Source: Roseburia sp. | Lineage (GTDB): Bacteria > Bacillota > Clostridia > Lachnospirales > Lachnospiraceae | DNA length: 64,000 bases | NCBI GenBank assembly: GCA_017937095.1 | Contig: JAGBEG010000018.1 | Span: 103,967 to 167,966 of the forward strand | Reading direction: 5' to 3' | Shown here: positions 41,735-50,550 of the stretch, piece by piece | Layout: the number at the start of each line of letters is the position of its first letter | Numbering within the stretch: the stretch's first letter is position 1 | Made by a program: the position numbers and the translations under genes | The notes under the pieces: generated by a model | Told to the model about the DNA's origin: nothing | Database searches by the model: none | The model's input: only the letters and a program-made list of their open reading frames with translations

Positions 41735-43387
41735 TCATGACATAAGCGCAAGGCTTCCGGCTGCAATACATTTCCCATGCTTCCGGTCAAAGAGCAGAAC
41801 CTGATTTCCATTGACGCGGATCTTCCCCGTCTCACCGATCTTATAGACCGTATTTCCGAAAATCACGCTCGTGAGCAGATAGTTCCCCACCGCAATCTTC
41901 ATCGTCGATTCCATTCCGGTCGGCATCGCGCCAAACACCGTTCCGCCAATCTCCCCCTCTTCTCCAAAACCAATATTCTCCGGCCGGATTCCCAGCACGA
42001 AATCCTCGTCCGTCAATACCTGCTGCGCCTGCATACTCTCCGGTTCTTCGTCGATCCGGCTGATATGGTAACGGAACGTTTCGTCCTTATTTCCCTTTTC
42101 CACGTATTTCTTATCCTTGCTCTGTCTGCTCGTCTTCTCCTGTCTCTCTTTCTCTTCGTTCTCCGCTTCTGTGAGCCACTGCGCCAGAGAAAGCTTCTCG
42201 TTGCTCCAAAAAACTGCCTTTACGCCGTCTAACATCGAAAGCCTTATCGAACCGTCTTCCTCCTGACTGCCCTTCGCCTCCACAAAGTTAATCGACGGGT
42301 TTCCGACGAAATCAGCTACAAACAGATTATTGGGGCGGTTGTACACGGAAAGCGGCGCGTCGTACTGCTGCAATACCCCGTTATTGATGAGACAGATTTT
42401 CGTTGCGAGCGTCATCGCCTCCATCTGATCATGCGTTACATAGACAAATGTACTTCCCGTTTCCAGATGGAGCCTTTGCAGCTCATACCGCATTTCCAGA
42501 CGCAGCTTTGCATCCAGATTTGACAGCGGCTCATCCATAAACAGAACCTGCGGCTTGGGCGCGAGCGTCCTCGCAATCGCAACACGCTGCTGCTGGCCTC
42601 CCGACAGTTCCGCCGGATAACGGTCCATGAACATACCGATTTTTACGATTCTTGCCACCCTTCTGACAGACAGATCTATCTCCTCATTTGTCAGCCTGCG
42701 CACCGACGTAACTACCTTACCGCCTTTCACAAGGGCGAACTCCTCGTTCAGTTCTTCCCCCTTCCCCCTGTGCGATTTCCTGATGTCCTCCAACTGTCCC
42801 TTAAGGCGCTCCGAAAGCCTTTTTGCCTCCGCCGCTGCATCCGGCGCCTCATGCAGCTTCATCGAAAACAATTCCTTTGCCGTGTCGATCGACAGCGTAT
42901 AAGCGTCAATCAATTTCAGGTATGCCTTGCCGGCGTCCAATTTTCCCTGCTTATCCCTGCATTCCTCTGTGATGCGCACGATTTCAGCAGGATTCTTAAG
43001 AGCCGCAAGCAGCGCCGCCTTCTTCTTCGCCGCGAAATCATAGGTCGGCATTTCTTCCCTGATATTGCTTAATCCAAACGAAATATTCTGGTACACTGTC
43101 ATGTTCGGCCAGAGCGCATAATTCTGAAATAAGAAGCCGACCTTTCTCTTGTTGGCGGGAATATTGATTCCCGCCTCGCTGTCATAGACCACGGTATCGC
43201 CGATCTGAATCCGCCCGCTCGTCGGCGTCTCAAGCCCCGCGATCATGCGAAGCGTCGTCGTTTTTCCGCAGCCGGAAGGTCCGAGCAATGTGATAAACGC
43301 ATTGTCCTCAATCTCTAAATCCAGATGGTCTACGGCATAGAATTTCCCCCATCTTTTGGTTACATCTCTTAATATAATCTGCGGCAT
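41735..43387 (-). CDS. ABC importer ATPase with large helical insertion
   Basis: 550 residues; start at MPQIILRDV because GAGGAGG is then eight bases upstream. Walker A GPSGCGKT (36-43), Q-loop FLFQNYALWP (Gln88), signature LSGGQQQR (261-265), Walker B VLFMDEP (281-287), H-loop YVTHDQMEA. Normal MalK/FbpC-type proteins have about 45 residues between Q-loop and signature; here there are over 170, because of a charged helical block at about 112-235. The C-terminal TOBE region (ILGIRPENIGF) is also extended by a Lys/Glu-rich segment. Partner of the permease and binding lipoprotein just upstream. Confidence 0.9.
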   Translation of the reverse strand: MPQIILRDVTKRWGKFYAVDHLDLEIEDNAFITLLGPSGCGKTTTLRMIAGLETPTSGRIQIGDTVVYDSEAGINIPANKRKVGFLFQNYALWPNMTVYQNISFGLSNIREEMPTYDFAAKKKAALLAALKNPAEIVRITEECRDKQGKLDAGKAYLKLIDAYTLSIDTAKELFSMKLHEAPDAAAEAKRLSERLKGQLEDIRKSHRGKGEELNEEFALVKGGKVVTSVRRLTNEEIDLSVRRVARIVKIGMFMDRYPAELSGGQQQRVAIARTLAPKPQVLFMDEPLSNLDAKLRLEMRYELQRLHLETGSTFVYVTHDQMEAMTLATKICLINNGVLQQYDAPLSVYNRPNNLFVADFVGNPSINFVEAKGSQEEDGSIRLSMLDGVKAVFWSNEKLSLAQWLTEAENEEKERQEKTSRQSKDKKYVEKGNKDETFRYHISRIDEEPESMQAQQVLTDEDFVLGIRPENIGFGEEGEIGGTVFGAMPTGMESTMKIAVGNYLLTSVIFGNTVYKIGETGKIRVNGNQVLLFDRKHGKCIAAGSLALMS

Positions 43388-43440
43388 TGTCATATCCTCC
43401 TCATTTTCCGGTTATCCTCTTTTTCCATTTCCCTGCTGCG

Positions 43441-45267
43441 TCATTTCCCGCTGATTCCCTCGTCAAGGCTTGCTCCTGTCAGCTTATTTACCAGCGTATT
43501 GAAGAATAAAATAATCACGATCAGAATCAGATTGATTGCACTCGAAAATGCATACAGTCCCATCTCGTCAAAATAGTCCAGCGTGGTCGATAAGATAAAT
43601 CCCTGTGTGCACAGCAGCAAAAACAGAGACAATTCCCTTAAGCACGTCATAAACGGCAGCATATAACCGCTGATAATGGACGATTTCTGAATCGGAATAA
43701 TAATGTATAACATCCGCTTATGCCACGGCAAATCCTGTATGATCGCCGCCTCCTCGATTTCACCGCTCAACTGCAGCATGGAGTTTAATGCGCTCCTGCT
43801 CGCAAACGGAATATACTTTACCGTGCCGACAATAATCAGCAGCGCATATGTATTGAACAGATTGATCTTATCGTTCGAGAACAGGATAAAATATGCTGCT
43901 CCGACTGCCAGAGACGGCATCAGGTACGGCAGGAATGCCATATTGTTTACATAATTCGCCCACTTGCTGCGCCGGTTCTTTGACACCGCATATCCGATCA
44001 GCATACCGATCGTTCCCGCAATCAGCGCACAACATACGGCAACGAGCATCGTTCCTCCCAGCGCATGCCATATCGTGGAGTTGAACAAAATACCGTTCTG
44101 CCCGAACATCGAGCTGTCCGCACTGTTGCTTCTTGTCAGCCACCACTTCGTTGTGAGATTGCCCGCATCTCCCGTGTAAAGGAAACTGTAATCTCCCGGA
44201 TTCGGCAGGAACGTCTCGATTGCGAAAGAAATGATCGGGAAGATACTGGTAAAAAAGGTAACGACCACGAGCACGCCTGCAATCACGTATTTCCCCGCTT
44301 TTCCGAGGTTGATCTTAGAAATCTGCCCGGATTTTCCGGTGACTGTCGTATAGCTCTTCCGGCTCTTTAAGCTCATCTGGTTGAGCCCGAGAATCATCAC
44401 GCCGAAAATCATCATGATAATTGCAAGGATGCTCGCCTCTCCGGTGTATTTGCTGTTGAGCGATACATACTTGGTGGACAATGTGGTAAGCCCCAGATAG
44501 TGCGGCACCGGATAGCTTCCCATCGCGCTTCCGAATACCAGAAGAATCGTTGAGAGGATAGCCGGCTTTACCATCGGAAGCGTCACGCGAAACATGATTC
44601 TCCACTTCGGCGTGTCAAGTATCGTCGCAGCCTCCTCGAGATTCGCGTCCATATTGCGGAAAATGCCGCCGATCATGATATAGGCAAACGGCGCATAGTG
44701 AAGCCCTAAAACGACCGCGCTTGGGAATAATCCCTGACACCACCAATTCGGCATCGTAATTCCGCAAAGCGAAGCTAACAGCCCGTTCGCCGTTCCTGTG
44801 ACCGCATTGCTGTTAAATAAGTTCTGCCATACGACAGCCAGCGTCCACTGCGGCATGATGTACGGAAAGATAAAAATAGAACTCAAATATTTTTTGCATT
44901 TCATATTGGTTCTTGTAATCAGAAATGCTAAGAGCCCTCCGAATACAATCGCAATCAGACAGGTGAGCACCGCCAGACATACGGTATTCCACATCGGTAT
45001 CCACAGATTGGTCTTTGCAAGCCTGCTGGTAAAAAGATCCGTGTAATTTACCGCCGTATAACCTTCGGCTTTCCCCGAAAGATGCGCGTCGATCGTTCCC
45101 GGATGAATCTGAAAGGTATCTTTTATGATCGCCACAATGGGTGCGACCGTAGTAAATGTCAGCACAATGCCGAACAGCAGCAAAATCACATTCTGCGGTT
45201 TTGAAAAAAAGGTTCTGATTTTATTGATTCGGATCGCCCTTGACCTGTTTTGCGTTTTCTGTCCCAT
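43441..45267 (-). CDS. ABC importer permease, fused double-domain (FbpB/AfuB type)
   Basis: 608 residues with about twelve membrane helices in two halves. Each half carries a coupling EAA-type motif: EEAATILDTPKWRIMFRVTL and EEAAIIQDLPWHKRMLYIII. Double permeases of this kind belong to Fe3+/sugar-phosphate (FbpB/AfuB) importers. AAGGAG before the ATG. Lies between the binding lipoprotein and the ATPase. Confidence 0.9.
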   Translation of the reverse strand: MGQKTQNRSRAIRINKIRTFFSKPQNVILLLFGIVLTFTTVAPIVAIIKDTFQIHPGTIDAHLSGKAEGYTAVNYTDLFTSRLAKTNLWIPMWNTVCLAVLTCLIAIVFGGLLAFLITRTNMKCKKYLSSIFIFPYIMPQWTLAVVWQNLFNSNAVTGTANGLLASLCGITMPNWWCQGLFPSAVVLGLHYAPFAYIMIGGIFRNMDANLEEAATILDTPKWRIMFRVTLPMVKPAILSTILLVFGSAMGSYPVPHYLGLTTLSTKYVSLNSKYTGEASILAIIMMIFGVMILGLNQMSLKSRKSYTTVTGKSGQISKINLGKAGKYVIAGVLVVVTFFTSIFPIISFAIETFLPNPGDYSFLYTGDAGNLTTKWWLTRSNSADSSMFGQNGILFNSTIWHALGGTMLVAVCCALIAGTIGMLIGYAVSKNRRSKWANYVNNMAFLPYLMPSLAVGAAYFILFSNDKINLFNTYALLIIVGTVKYIPFASRSALNSMLQLSGEIEEAAIIQDLPWHKRMLYIIIPIQKSSIISGYMLPFMTCLRELSLFLLLCTQGFILSTTLDYFDEMGLYAFSSAINLILIVIILFFNTLVNKLTGASLDEGISGK

Positions 45268-45328
45268 AACCTTCTCCTTAAATGCTTCAAAGACGCGGGA
45301 ACGCCTTTGAAGCTATCCTAGATATTTC

Positions 45329-46762
45329 TTACTCTACGCTGCCTTCCCCGTATTTCCCTAACATCTCGATCCAGCTTCCCACGGTAAAGGAAACGGAAGC
45401 ACAGTACTCGGGATCTTCCATGACCAGATGTCCTTCCTTCTTCCACCACTCAAAGCCCCTGTCATTCTTATTATCGCACACCACATTTCCGCTCTCGTCA
45501 CAGCCTGCCTTGCTGTGTCCATAGGTTGCCTCGATTGCATTTGCCACGTCAGGATTATAGGAGTAGCTTCCCATATCCTTGCCCCACGCGCTGTAACCAT
45601 CCTCCGTACAGGTCATAAATGCAATGAACGCACATGCCGTCCACGGCAGCGGACTGTTGTCCGTCACGAATAAGTAATGGCAGTACCCATATCCGCCGAT
45701 TCCCTGATAGCCGTCCTGATATGCCGCAACCTTGACGTTATTTACCGATACGGTAGGTGATTCCTCTACGGAACGGAACTTGTTATAGACCAGAAGTCCG
45801 CACTGATTCGTTGCGGAGTCAGCTACCAGCGTATTGCAGATCGGGCCGTCATCCGTCTGCGCGTTGTAGCTTTCTACCCAGAGCTTGATCCACGCCAGCG
45901 CATATTTTCCGTCTGCACCAAGTCCCAGATCTTCGGCATCCTGCGCCACCTCGTCAATGACCGGCTTAAAATATGCCTGCGAGTCGGCGTCCAGCGCCTC
46001 ATACGCCTCTCGTAGCATCGCCGCGTAGGTGTCCTCCGTCAGCATGTATAAAAAGTTCTTGCCGACTACCTCGGAATCGATATCCATAAACAGCGCATGA
46101 ACGTCCTTCCCCACAAAATCCCAGCAGTTCGTATACTCCTTGCTTCCCGTACAGTTGTACTCAAATACTTTGTTCTGTGCCTGCAGCGGGAGATATCCCT
46201 CGTACGCGTCCGGCGTTGTCGCATTCGCCGTCGCCCACTCCATAGGGACGTAGGTATCAAGTATACCGGTCTGGACCATCTTGGACTCGATCTGATTGCC
46301 GTCCTGAATCAGCGTCATCGCAAAAGTTCCGGTCGGCTTTAAAGAGTCCGCCGTAAGCTGCTCGAAAATCTTGTTGTTCTTCGGCTGCTGCCACTCATAT
46401 TCCATCGAGTAGGACGGATCGATCGACTGCAGGTACTCGATGAATATCGGAAGTGCCGCTTTACCGCGGCTGGAGTTGCCGACCCCGTAAAATGTCTGCC
46501 CGTTCGACTCCTCGATTGCCTTTTTCGCAAGCTCCTCTAAGGTCATCCCCTCCGCTTCTTTGATGATCTTCTGTGTCGCGGTCAGATCGTCGTCTGATGC
46601 CGTGTCATTTCCCTTTGCCTCGTCTGCATCCCCCGATGCATTCTGCATGGTTTCTGTTCCCTCTGCCCCTCCGGTGTTACCGCTTGCTGCTGACCCGCAG
46701 CCTGCCAGTACCCCCGTTGTCATACAGCCTGCGAGAACTAGTGCAAATACCTTCTTTTTCAA
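45329..46762 (-). CDS. ABC importer solute-binding lipoprotein
   Basis: Extracellular substrate-binding protein. I place the start at a TTG (46762) because AAAGGAGG lies nine bases upstream and the signal then begins LKKKVFALV; the ATG at 46789 lies before the ribosome site. Lipobox GVLAGC, then a Gly/Ser/Thr/Asp linker, then a type II binding fold (KAALPIFIEYLQSIDPSYSM, FAMTLIQDGNQIESKMVQTG, DNSPLPWTACAFIAF). 477 residues. The substrate cannot be read. Preceded by a candidate response-regulator site. Confidence 0.85.
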   Translation of the reverse strand: MKKKVFALVLAGCMTTGVLAGCGSAASGNTGGAEGTETMQNASGDADEAKGNDTASDDDLTATQKIIKEAEGMTLEELAKKAIEESNGQTFYGVGNSSRGKAALPIFIEYLQSIDPSYSMEYEWQQPKNNKIFEQLTADSLKPTGTFAMTLIQDGNQIESKMVQTGILDTYVPMEWATANATTPDAYEGYLPLQAQNKVFEYNCTGSKEYTNCWDFVGKDVHALFMDIDSEVVGKNFLYMLTEDTYAAMLREAYEALDADSQAYFKPVIDEVAQDAEDLGLGADGKYALAWIKLWVESYNAQTDDGPICNTLVADSATNQCGLLVYNKFRSVEESPTVSVNNVKVAAYQDGYQGIGGYGYCHYLFVTDNSPLPWTACAFIAFMTCTEDGYSAWGKDMGSYSYNPDVANAIEATYGHSKAGCDESGNVVCDNKNDRGFEWWKKEGHLVMEDPEYCASVSFTVGSWIEMLGKYGEGSVE

Positions 46763-46815
46763 TGTTTTCTCCTCCTTTTTTGAACACATTGCATATAGTT
46801 ATTTGGGATATGATT

Positions 46816-46864
46816 ATTATATAAATTCTGTTTTGTGAAATATATACGGTAATCATGCGATTAC
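46816..46864 (-). promoter_or_regulatory. Promoter of the importer genes with GTAATC-N4-GATTAC dyad
   Basis: Minus-strand TATAAT (46821-46816) has no good -35. A perfect dyad GTAATC-ATGC-GATTAC (46849-46864) is centred about 47 bases upstream of the expected start, the usual place for an activator. The gene just upstream encodes a YesN-type response regulator, the obvious candidate. Confidence 0.5.
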
Positions 46865-46884
46865 TTTTGAATTTCTGTAATCTT

Positions 46885-47652
46885 TTACCAATGCCTGCAT
46901 CTGTCCTGAAATTCGGAAGGATTCACGCCCACAATTTTCTTGAATACCGTGGAAAAATATGTGATATCCCGATAGCCGACCTGTTCCGCCACCTCATAGA
47001 CCTTGATCCGGCAGTCCGCAAGCAGCTCCATAGCGCGGCGGATGCGGTAACGTACAATGTAGTTGTTAATTGTGTAGCTGGTCTCCTTTTTAAAGACATG
47101 GCTTAAATGTCCGTCGCTGATTCCAAGGTATTCCGCAATCATTCCCACGGACAAATCGGGAGCGCCCAAATGCTCCTCAATGAACCCAAGTGCCTCCGCC
47201 ACATACTTGCTTTTATCCCCCTTGGGAAGCGAGAGCAGATACTCCTCCTTACCGCCCTCCTGCGGCAGCTTTCGCAGCATTCTCTCCTTTACCTCCGCTA
47301 CCGCCCGCTCCAGTTCTCCGTCCCGGAAGGGTTTTAACAGATAATCCGCCGCCTCGAGCCTGATGGCGTTCCTCGTGTACGCAAAATCGCTGTACGCCGT
47401 CAGAAAAATCACATATGCGCTGTTTCCCTCTGCCCGCAGATGTTCCAGCATCTCCATGCCCGTCATCTTCGGCATTTTAATATCGCATATGATAAGCTGC
47501 GGATGGTATTTTTGCACCGCAAGAAGCGCCTCCTCGCCGTCTTCTGCTTCCGCAACTACCACGCAGCCAAGCGCCTTCCAGTCCGTCTCCAGCACAATGC
47601 CGCGTCTTACAACTTCCTCGTCATCTGCCACAAGCACCTTCACCATATCCAT
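46885..47652 (-). CDS. YesN-type response regulator (receiver + AraC HTH)
   Basis: 255 residues. Receiver domain: acidic DDEEVVRRG, phosphorylation Asp in LIICDIKMPKMTGME (about residue 55), Thr/Ser in FLTAYSDFAYT, Lys in YLLKPF. The C-terminal AraC domain has two HTH units, SVGMIAEYLGISDGHLSHVF and VYEVAEQVGYRDITYFSTVF, ending VNPSEFQ. Paired with the YesM-type kinase 38 bases upstream. Expected to activate the importer genes downstream. Confidence 0.93.
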   Translation of the reverse strand: MDMVKVLVADDEEVVRRGIVLETDWKALGCVVVAEAEDGEEALLAVQKYHPQLIICDIKMPKMTGMEMLEHLRAEGNSAYVIFLTAYSDFAYTRNAIRLEAADYLLKPFRDGELERAVAEVKERMLRKLPQEGGKEEYLLSLPKGDKSKYVAEALGFIEEHLGAPDLSVGMIAEYLGISDGHLSHVFKKETSYTINNYIVRYRIRRAMELLADCRIKVYEVAEQVGYRDITYFSTVFKKIVGVNPSEFQDRCRHW

Positions 47653-47690
47653 TTTGTTTTCCCCCGTCTTATCTCCTCAATCCTAATTTT

Positions 47691-49424
47691 TCAATCATCC
47701 ATCCCGGGCGCCTCATGAGGAAGCTTCAGCACGACCTTCGTTCCCCCTGTCTGCTGATTTTCCACAGAAAGCCCGTATTGCTCTCCGTAATACAGGCGCA
47801 GAATCGTGTCAACATTGCGAAATCCGAGATGTCCCCGCAGTTTTTCCTTGTTTCTGCCATTCAAAAGCCCGATCATCTCCTCGTCCATGCCGCAGCCGTC
47901 GTCCGACACCTCGATATACATGACCCGCCCTTTCTCATAAATATTAATAAAAATATGGCCGTGTTCACATTCCGCGAGTCCGTGGATGACGGCATTCTCC
48001 ACAATCGGCTGGACAACCAGCTTCGGGATCAGGCAGTCCTCCAGTTCCAGCGGTACTTCAATATCCAGTTCGAACCTGTCATGGAAACGGATTCTCTGAA
48101 TCTCAACATACCCCTCCACCAATCGGAGTTCCTCGCTTAATGTAATCCACTTTTCCTCTGAAATGCTCGTTCTGAAAATTGTCGCCAGCCCCGAGGCGAG
48201 CACTGCCAGCTCATCCACGTGATTCGCCTTGGCAATCCACTTCATGGTATCAAGCGTATTGTAGAGAAAATGCGGATTGAGCTGCGCCTGCATCATGGCA
48301 ATATTCGCATCGTTTATTTCCTTTTGCTGGCGCACCTGCAGTTCCATATATCTCTTTAATTTTCCCGCCATCTGGTTAAAATTTCCGGTCAGAATGCCAA
48401 GCTCATCCTTTCGCTTTGCATGAAGCCGGACGTCCAGATTACCGTTCTGCGCCAGACGCATAGCTTCTGAAAGCATTCTGACCGGCTCCGAGAGACGGCT
48501 GCTCAGGATCTGTGCTACGACCAGACATAACAACAGGCTGATTCCCGTCATAATCACAAGAATGAATAGCATTTGCGCCAGAATCTCCTCCGTAAACACC
48601 ATCGTCCTGCCGATTGCCAGATACAGCCCGGTATCTCCGACCGCACGCACCTCATAATACACCGAATCCGCTTCCCGGTCTGGCGCTTCCCCGCTTAGCA
48701 GCCTCTCACGAAGCGTACCGGCAATGCCGCCTGTCTTCGCTCCCTTAGTGCTGTATATCTCCTCAAAAAAGGAATCCAGAAGGCAAAAGCCTGTACCCTC
48801 TTCCACACTTCCGGCGCACAGTGTGTCGAAATGCTCCTCCGTAACATCAAGCACGAGATATCCGATACACTCGTCCTCTTCGTTATAGATTGCACGCGCC
48901 GCCTGCATGGAAAGTCCGTCCGCGATCTGATATCCCACTGCATCACGCAGCACAAGCTGGTCGATATTCGTCCCCGCCTGCTTTAAAATTCCCCAGTAAT
49001 CGGGCATGGTAACATCGTATGTACCGCTGCCCGTCGCATATCTGGTTACTCCCCCGGCATCGCAGATACGGAAATCCGCGTATTCCCGCAGTCCCTCCGT
49101 CTCCTGATACAGCAAATTGTAGACCCGGTTCTGCTCCCAGCGGTTTTCTGCAGTAATTCCCTCTTTTACCTGCTGATTCCCACAAATCCTCTCCGCCGCA
49201 AGGTCAAACGCCTCGAATTTCTCCAGCAGCAGCGCTTCCATTGCTTCAAGCTGCCCTCCCGCACGCTTCTGTTCCTTCTGCGTGATCGCCGTCTGGAATA
49301 TCCCGATCAGAAAGCAATTGGAAATAATAAGCGGGATGACTGACAGCACGATAAAACAAATCAGAAGTTCTTTTTTAAATGTCCATTTTATTTTCTTCTT
49401 CATCATCATACGCTTCTGCATCAT
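47691..49424 (-). CDS. YesM-type sensor histidine kinase
   Basis: 577 residues; the start at 49424 overlaps the stop of the preceding gene as ATGA. An N-terminal helix (LLICFIVLSVIPLIISNCFL) and a second one (LFILVIMTGISLLLCLVVA) flank an extracellular sensor of about 250 residues, followed by a HAMP domain (LSSRLSEPVRMLSEAMRLA). The His_kinase motif is QAQLNPHFLYNTLDTMKWIA with the phospho-acceptor His; N-box VVQPIVENAVIHG; G-box DDGCGMDEE. Probably reads the binding protein encoded directly upstream. Confidence 0.93.
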   Translation of the reverse strand: MMQKRMMMKKKIKWTFKKELLICFIVLSVIPLIISNCFLIGIFQTAITQKEQKRAGGQLEAMEALLLEKFEAFDLAAERICGNQQVKEGITAENRWEQNRVYNLLYQETEGLREYADFRICDAGGVTRYATGSGTYDVTMPDYWGILKQAGTNIDQLVLRDAVGYQIADGLSMQAARAIYNEEDECIGYLVLDVTEEHFDTLCAGSVEEGTGFCLLDSFFEEIYSTKGAKTGGIAGTLRERLLSGEAPDREADSVYYEVRAVGDTGLYLAIGRTMVFTEEILAQMLFILVIMTGISLLLCLVVAQILSSRLSEPVRMLSEAMRLAQNGNLDVRLHAKRKDELGILTGNFNQMAGKLKRYMELQVRQQKEINDANIAMMQAQLNPHFLYNTLDTMKWIAKANHVDELAVLASGLATIFRTSISEEKWITLSEELRLVEGYVEIQRIRFHDRFELDIEVPLELEDCLIPKLVVQPIVENAVIHGLAECEHGHIFINIYEKGRVMYIEVSDDGCGMDEEMIGLLNGRNKEKLRGHLGFRNVDTILRLYYGEQYGLSVENQQTGGTKVVLKLPHEAPGMDD

Positions 49425-50452
49425 GTTCCCGTCAGCGCCGCCCATTTTTCCAGCATCTCGCTCCGGCTCTCTGCGGCGCGCTCCAAGTCATAATGAATTT
49501 CGTTTGGGATTGCTTCCTGTGTGATATCTGTCCTGACAGATCTTCGGTTGCACTGCTCCACCAGAAATCTCTGTGTTTCCTCACTCACTGTAAATTCCAT
49601 AAAAAGCTCCGCATTTTCCCTGTGCGGACAATTCTTTATTATTGCAGTTCCGTCAGGAAGCGCCGAAGTTCCCTCCACCGGGTATACCATGCTAAGATCC
49701 GCGCCTTTTTGCATTTGCTTTCTGGCGCTCTCCTCGTTTGTGATTCCGATCATCCGTGTTCCCGATGCGACTTCCTCCAAAACACGCACCGAATCCGGCG
49801 CGATATTTCCGTCCAGATTATCTACAAATGAAGTTATAACTTCATCCTGTGTCAATCCCTCGCCCTCAAGCACCTGTATCATCGTAAGAAGCGCCGTGCA
49901 GGAGCTTCCCGACGTATCCGGCGCTGCACAGGAAATCTTCCCCTTCCAGTTGCCGTCAAGCAGTTCCTCCCAGCTTGTGGGCACACCGGCAGAATAAACA
50001 AGCTTGTTATTATAAATAAAGACAATCGGAAGACTGGAAAACGAAATCCATTTTCCATCAGGATCGTAATAATCGCTCCTTAGTACTTCCGACTGTCTGC
50101 ACTCATATGTCTCAAAATAATCATTATATGCACTTAAATTATCCACTCCGCCGCCGAACATCACGTCGCCGGAATCCATACCGTCCTCCTTTGCAATCCG
50201 CCCTAATATCTCGTTGGTCCCCCCGTCTACGACCTGTACCCAGATTCCCGTCCGCTCTTCAAATTCCTTAATGACCGGCTCATAGATTTCTTTCTTGTGC
50301 GCCGTGTACACGATAAGAATCTGCTCCTCATCCGGCGCATACTGCTGCCCGCCCGCTTCCCCCGGCTGCGGGCTGTGCGAAGCCACCGCCGTCATCGCAA
50401 ACAACAGGAAAAGCAGCAGCAGGCTGCCCGTGTATCTCCCCCGTTTTTCCAT
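49421..50452 (-). CDS. Exported solute-binding protein of a three-component sensor (HptA/AfuA-like)
   Basis: 343 residues from MEKRGRYTGS; GGAGG lies eight bases upstream. Signal peptide SLLLLFLLFAMTAVAS without a lipobox Cys. Type II periplasmic-binding fold similar to Fe3+/sugar-phosphate proteins: EEQILIVYTAHKKEIYEPVI, KEFEERTGIWVQVVDGG, GDVMFGGGVDNLSAY, SLPIVFIYNNKLV, GKISCAAPDTSGSS. Gene order binding protein-YesM kinase-YesN regulator matches HptA-HptS-HptR of Staphylococcus aureus (glucose-6-phosphate sensing). That substrate is an inference from architecture. Confidence 0.8.
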   Translation of the reverse strand: MEKRGRYTGSLLLLFLLFAMTAVASHSPQPGEAGGQQYAPDEEQILIVYTAHKKEIYEPVIKEFEERTGIWVQVVDGGTNEILGRIAKEDGMDSGDVMFGGGVDNLSAYNDYFETYECRQSEVLRSDYYDPDGKWISFSSLPIVFIYNNKLVYSAGVPTSWEELLDGNWKGKISCAAPDTSGSSCTALLTMIQVLEGEGLTQDEVITSFVDNLDGNIAPDSVRVLEEVASGTRMIGITNEESARKQMQKGADLSMVYPVEGTSALPDGTAIIKNCPHRENAELFMEFTVSEETQRFLVEQCNRRSVRTDITQEAIPNEIHYDLERAAESRSEMLEKWAALTGT

Positions 50453-50461
50453 AAAAAAATC

Positions 50462-50515
50462 CTCCGTTTTCCTGCCAGCCACCATGTGCTATCATTATAA
50501 AACAGGAAAACGGAG
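50462..50515. promoter_or_regulatory. 13-bp inverted repeat flanking the -10 of the sensor/importer operon
   Basis: CTCCGTTTTCCTG (50462-50474) and CAGGAAAACGGAG (50503-50515) are perfect inverted copies. Between them, on the minus strand, lies TATAAT (50499-50494). The left arm contains the ribosome site of the binding-protein gene, the right arm lies in the -35 region, so the repeat can act as a DNA operator pair rather than as an RNA hairpin. Confidence 0.5.
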
Positions 50516-50550
50516 AAAAAAAGTACAGTAACCGTTTCAGTTTTTGCGTT

